Origin: Nostoc sp. ATCC 53789
GTDB lineage: Bacteria > Cyanobacteriota > Cyanobacteriia > Cyanobacteriales > Nostocaceae
DNA: 64,000 nucleotides
Assembly: GCF_009873495.1 (NCBI RefSeq)
Contig: NZ_CP046703.1
Span: 4,754,501 to 4,818,500 of the forward strand
Direction: 5' to 3'
The notes under the pieces were generated by a model. That model was not told the origin of the DNA. It made no database searches and saw nothing but the letters and a program-made list of their open reading frames with translations. The translations under genes were made by a program, and so were the position numbers. Below are positions 62,301-64,000 of the stretch, one piece after another; the first letter of the stretch is position 1; each line of letters begins with the position of its first letter.

Positions 62301-62452
62301 CTAATAACTGCGTGTAGGGTTTTCAATTGGTACGTGATCGAATGTAAAAAATTCTTGTTGTCACCCAAAGCATAAACAAGAGCAACAAGATCATACACCA
62401 GTGGTATTTTCTTCAGAGACAATAGAGAAAGCCCACATAATCAAACGCAGTT

Positions 62453-62941
62453 ATGACGACTACACTTATTTCTGCTGTTAAACCAAAAGCCGAAGATAGT
62501 TTTGCCATTAGCTTTGCACCATTGTCTCTTGAAGAAATCTATGCCAAGTCTGACGATCCAGCCAACGGTGCTGTGGTTCTGATGAGTGGCGTAGTTCGCA
62601 ATCAAACTGATGGTAAACCTGTAATTGCTCTAGAGTATCAAGCCTACGAACCTATGGCATTGCGGATATTTTATCAAATTGCTGCTGATATTCGCTTATC
62701 TACGTCTGATGTAAATCGGGTAGTGATTCATCATCGCACCGGACGTTTGCAAGTTGGAGAAATTAGCGTTTTAGTAGCAGTGGGTTGTCCTCATCGGAGT
62801 GAGGCATTTGAAGCTTGCCAGTATGCTATTGATACCCTCAAACACAATGCACCTATATGGAAGAAAGAACATTGGGAAGATGGTTCTAGTCGCTGGGTAA
62901 GTATCGGTGCTTGCGAACAGTTAGCAGAAAATTGTTCTTAG
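62453..62941 (+). CDS. moaE: molybdopterin synthase catalytic subunit
   Basis: 162 residues. GAVVLMSGVVRNQTDGKPV, LEYQAYEPMAL, VVIHHRTGRLQVGEISVLVAV and HNAPIWKKE (the catalytic Lys region) are diagnostic of MoaE. It inserts two sulfurs into precursor Z together with MoaD. No moaD or other moa gene is nearby. ATG 62453. Confidence 0.95.
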   Translation: MTTTLISAVKPKAEDSFAISFAPLSLEEIYAKSDDPANGAVVLMSGVVRNQTDGKPVIALEYQAYEPMALRIFYQIAADIRLSTSDVNRVVIHHRTGRLQVGEISVLVAVGCPHRSEAFEACQYAIDTLKHNAPIWKKEHWEDGSSRWVSIGACEQLAENCS

Positions 62942-62973
62942 AGCAATCCTATGTAAGGCTGCGCTTTATTCAC

Positions 62974-63001
62974 GTAGGGGCAATTCATGAATTGCCCCTA
63001 C
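62974..63001. terminator. perfect 28-bp palindrome after moaE
   Basis: GTAGGGGCAATTCA and its exact complement, continuous, without a loop; 33 bases after moaE. Same family as 14240, 35062 and 61694. It could act as terminator but has no T tract. Confidence 0.65.
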
Positions 63002-63165
63002 AGTCTATAGTTTGACTCAGTATTTATATTCGCAAAACAACAATTTTTGTTGCATTTGTTTACAAAAACGACATTCCTCTATTGAGGTTTGTAAATAATT
63101 TGTATTTCCCCAAGGAATATTCCTTTAGACTGATCTTTAACTGAAAAATGTGGGAATAAACACAA

Positions 63166-63486
63166 ATGCATTCGTTAAATATATTTTGTCACGAATTTGT
63201 AGTTGCTGTTTCCTTTGTAGCTTGCATTGTTGGACTGGTGTTACTGTGGGACAGTAAGCAACAAAAAAGTGACGTGGAAGAAACAGAAGTGATTCTGTTT
63301 AGAATGAGCTTTACTTATTGGCTAGTTTACTGTGTAGCTTTTGGCATAGAGAAAATGATTTTACCCGAATGGGGATCTGTAGTTATGACTTTGAAAATAA
63401 CTACCGCTCTGTCATATTTCTTAACTTTTTCGTGTATTGTTAGTCTGCCACTACACAAATTTGCAGTCCACCGTGTTGAAGAATAG
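63166..63486 (+). CDS. small membrane protein, unrecognised
   Basis: 106 residues with about three hydrophobic segments (8-28, 48-66, 74-96), a charged loop QQKSDVEETE, and GIEKMILPEWGS. ATG 63166. No family known to me; composition is membrane-protein-like. It converges with the DUF2103 gene 20 bases away. Confidence 0.55.
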   Translation: MHSLNIFCHEFVVAVSFVACIVGLVLLWDSKQQKSDVEETEVILFRMSFTYWLVYCVAFGIEKMILPEWGSVVMTLKITTALSYFLTFSCIVSLPLHKFAVHRVEE

Positions 63487-63506
63487 ACATTGGGCGTGTG
63501 GAACGA

Positions 63507-63830
63507 TCAAGATTTCATTGCGATCGCTAATGCCGTTTCCAGTTCTGACTGCTCCAAAGGGGTTAAAATAAACACTTCTTGTACCGTCTTCCCCTGCCGT
63601 GCAATTACTTTATAGCCGCCGCGAATAGGTACTGAGATACGCAGTTGCATTTTTGGACAATGACCTCTTGCCCGCCCAATCACTCCCGGCGTTACCGTTT
63701 GGATGCCATCCTGCTGACAAAGACGTTCTAAAATTGGGATCAGACCAGAAAGGTGTGTCGAGTGATTCCAAACCAGTCTGGCAGCTTTTTGTGAAGCCGC
63801 CCGGAGTGAATCTGCGGTGGGTTTGCCCAT
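63507..63830 (-). CDS. DUF2103 (predicted metal-binding) protein
   Basis: 107 residues from ATG 63830 (MGKPTADSL). ARLVWNHSTHLSGL has the His pair, and TVTPGVIGRARGHCPKMQLR follows the DUF2103 pattern. Function unknown. It begins 5 bases after the stop of clpS and is probably co-transcribed with it. Confidence 0.85.
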   Translation of the reverse strand: MGKPTADSLRAASQKAARLVWNHSTHLSGLIPILERLCQQDGIQTVTPGVIGRARGHCPKMQLRISVPIRGGYKVIARQGKTVQEVFILTPLEQSELETALAIAMKS

Positions 63831-63835
63831 AATAA

Positions 63836-64000
63836 TTAAGCTGCTTCTAGAGGTGCCATTGTCAAACCTGCTCGGCGCAGCTGCTGGTGATAAAGTTCCG
63901 CAGGTTCTTGAGGGCCGACCCAAACGATCGCTTGACCTTCATAGTGTACCTGATTAGTCAGATCCCACGCGCGATCGCCACTCATTCCCGGAATATATTT
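63836..64000 (-). CDS. clpS: ATP-dependent Clp protease adaptor ClpS, partial (3' end)
   Basis: The last 54 codons: YIPGMSGDRAWDLTNQVHYEG (shown core RAWDLTNQVHYEG), then AIVWVGPQEPAELYHQQL, and GLTMAPLEAA. This is the ClpS fold end with its typical GLTMAPLE tail. ClpS delivers N-end-rule substrates to ClpAP/ClpCP. The N-terminal part lies beyond the window edge. Confidence 0.88.
   Translation of the reverse strand, partial: KYIPGMSGDRAWDLTNQVHYEGQAIVWVGPQEPAELYHQQLRRAGLTMAPLEAA

Overview
The window looks like chromosomal DNA of a filamentous, Nostoc/Anabaena-type cyanobacterium. The evidence is the dense scatter of the cyanobacterial octamer GCGATCGC (HIP1), heptamer tandem repeats (TGACCAA-type), several families of dispersed palindromes, and cyanobacteria-typical genes: a monoglucosyldiacylglycerol-synthase-like glycosyltransferase, a CPP1-like J-domain protein, DUF2811, DUF4168, DUF2103, ClpS, a group 2 sigma factor, and an HstK-type Ser/Thr-His kinase. 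The genus is an inference. No rRNA, tRNA, CRISPR array or prophage was recognised.

Layout. 1-0.7 kb: tail of an AAA ATPase gene translationally coupled to rloB, a probable anti-phage pair. 1-5.6 kb: PEP-CTERM protein, a small conserved protein, the glycosyltransferase, and an internally deleted IS1634-like insertion sequence inserted just behind that gene's terminator. 5.6-9 kb: dnaX, split by a 430-residue intein in the Walker B box. 9.4-14.2 kb: a short gene and a giant TPR-CHAT gene sharing an N-terminal domain. 14.3-22.3 kb: recR, a PAS-LuxR regulator, a DUF4168 protein, holA (clamp loader delta), a 2H phosphoesterase, an RDD/membrane/SpoIIM-like group, and a Uma2 nuclease. 22.6-28.3 kb: a phosphate-transport cluster pstS-pstC-pstA-pstB-pstB behind an array of Pho-box-like repeats. 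28.5-34.7 kb: a zinc-ribbon/NYN protein, an SDR, an HPPD-like dioxygenase, a HAD hydrolase, CPP1-like, and an OmpR regulator. 35-48 kb: DUF2811, MFS, hisIE, chaB, hemL, NodB deacetylase, fasciclin, GST-like, a HerA-like ATPase bracketed by inverted heptamer repeats, a sigma factor and a secreted protein. 48-64 kb: cobO, a GFA protein, a pRiA4b ORF-3-like protein, a nucleotidyltransferase, the 1807-residue hybrid kinase, an NTF2-like protein, a thioredoxin-like ferredoxin, a GntR regulator divergent from leuA, KTSC, moaE, DUF2103 and partial clpS.

The most unusual object is in dnaX. The intein coding region contains a complete 331-codon LAGLIDADG homing-endonuclease reading frame, on the same strand but in a different frame. 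It begins inside intein splicing block B and ends just before block F. Both frames stay open for about 1 kb, so one DNA stretch appears to encode two proteins. Other points of interest are the TPR-CHAT pair with 25-residue WEYD repeats, the zinc-ribbon/NYN protein, a PstB paralogue with a Pro in place of the Q-loop Gln, intergenic-type repeats that have entered coding sequence (HPPD, ferredoxin-like), and a 17-bp perfect inverted repeat as a likely GntR operator upstream of leuA.
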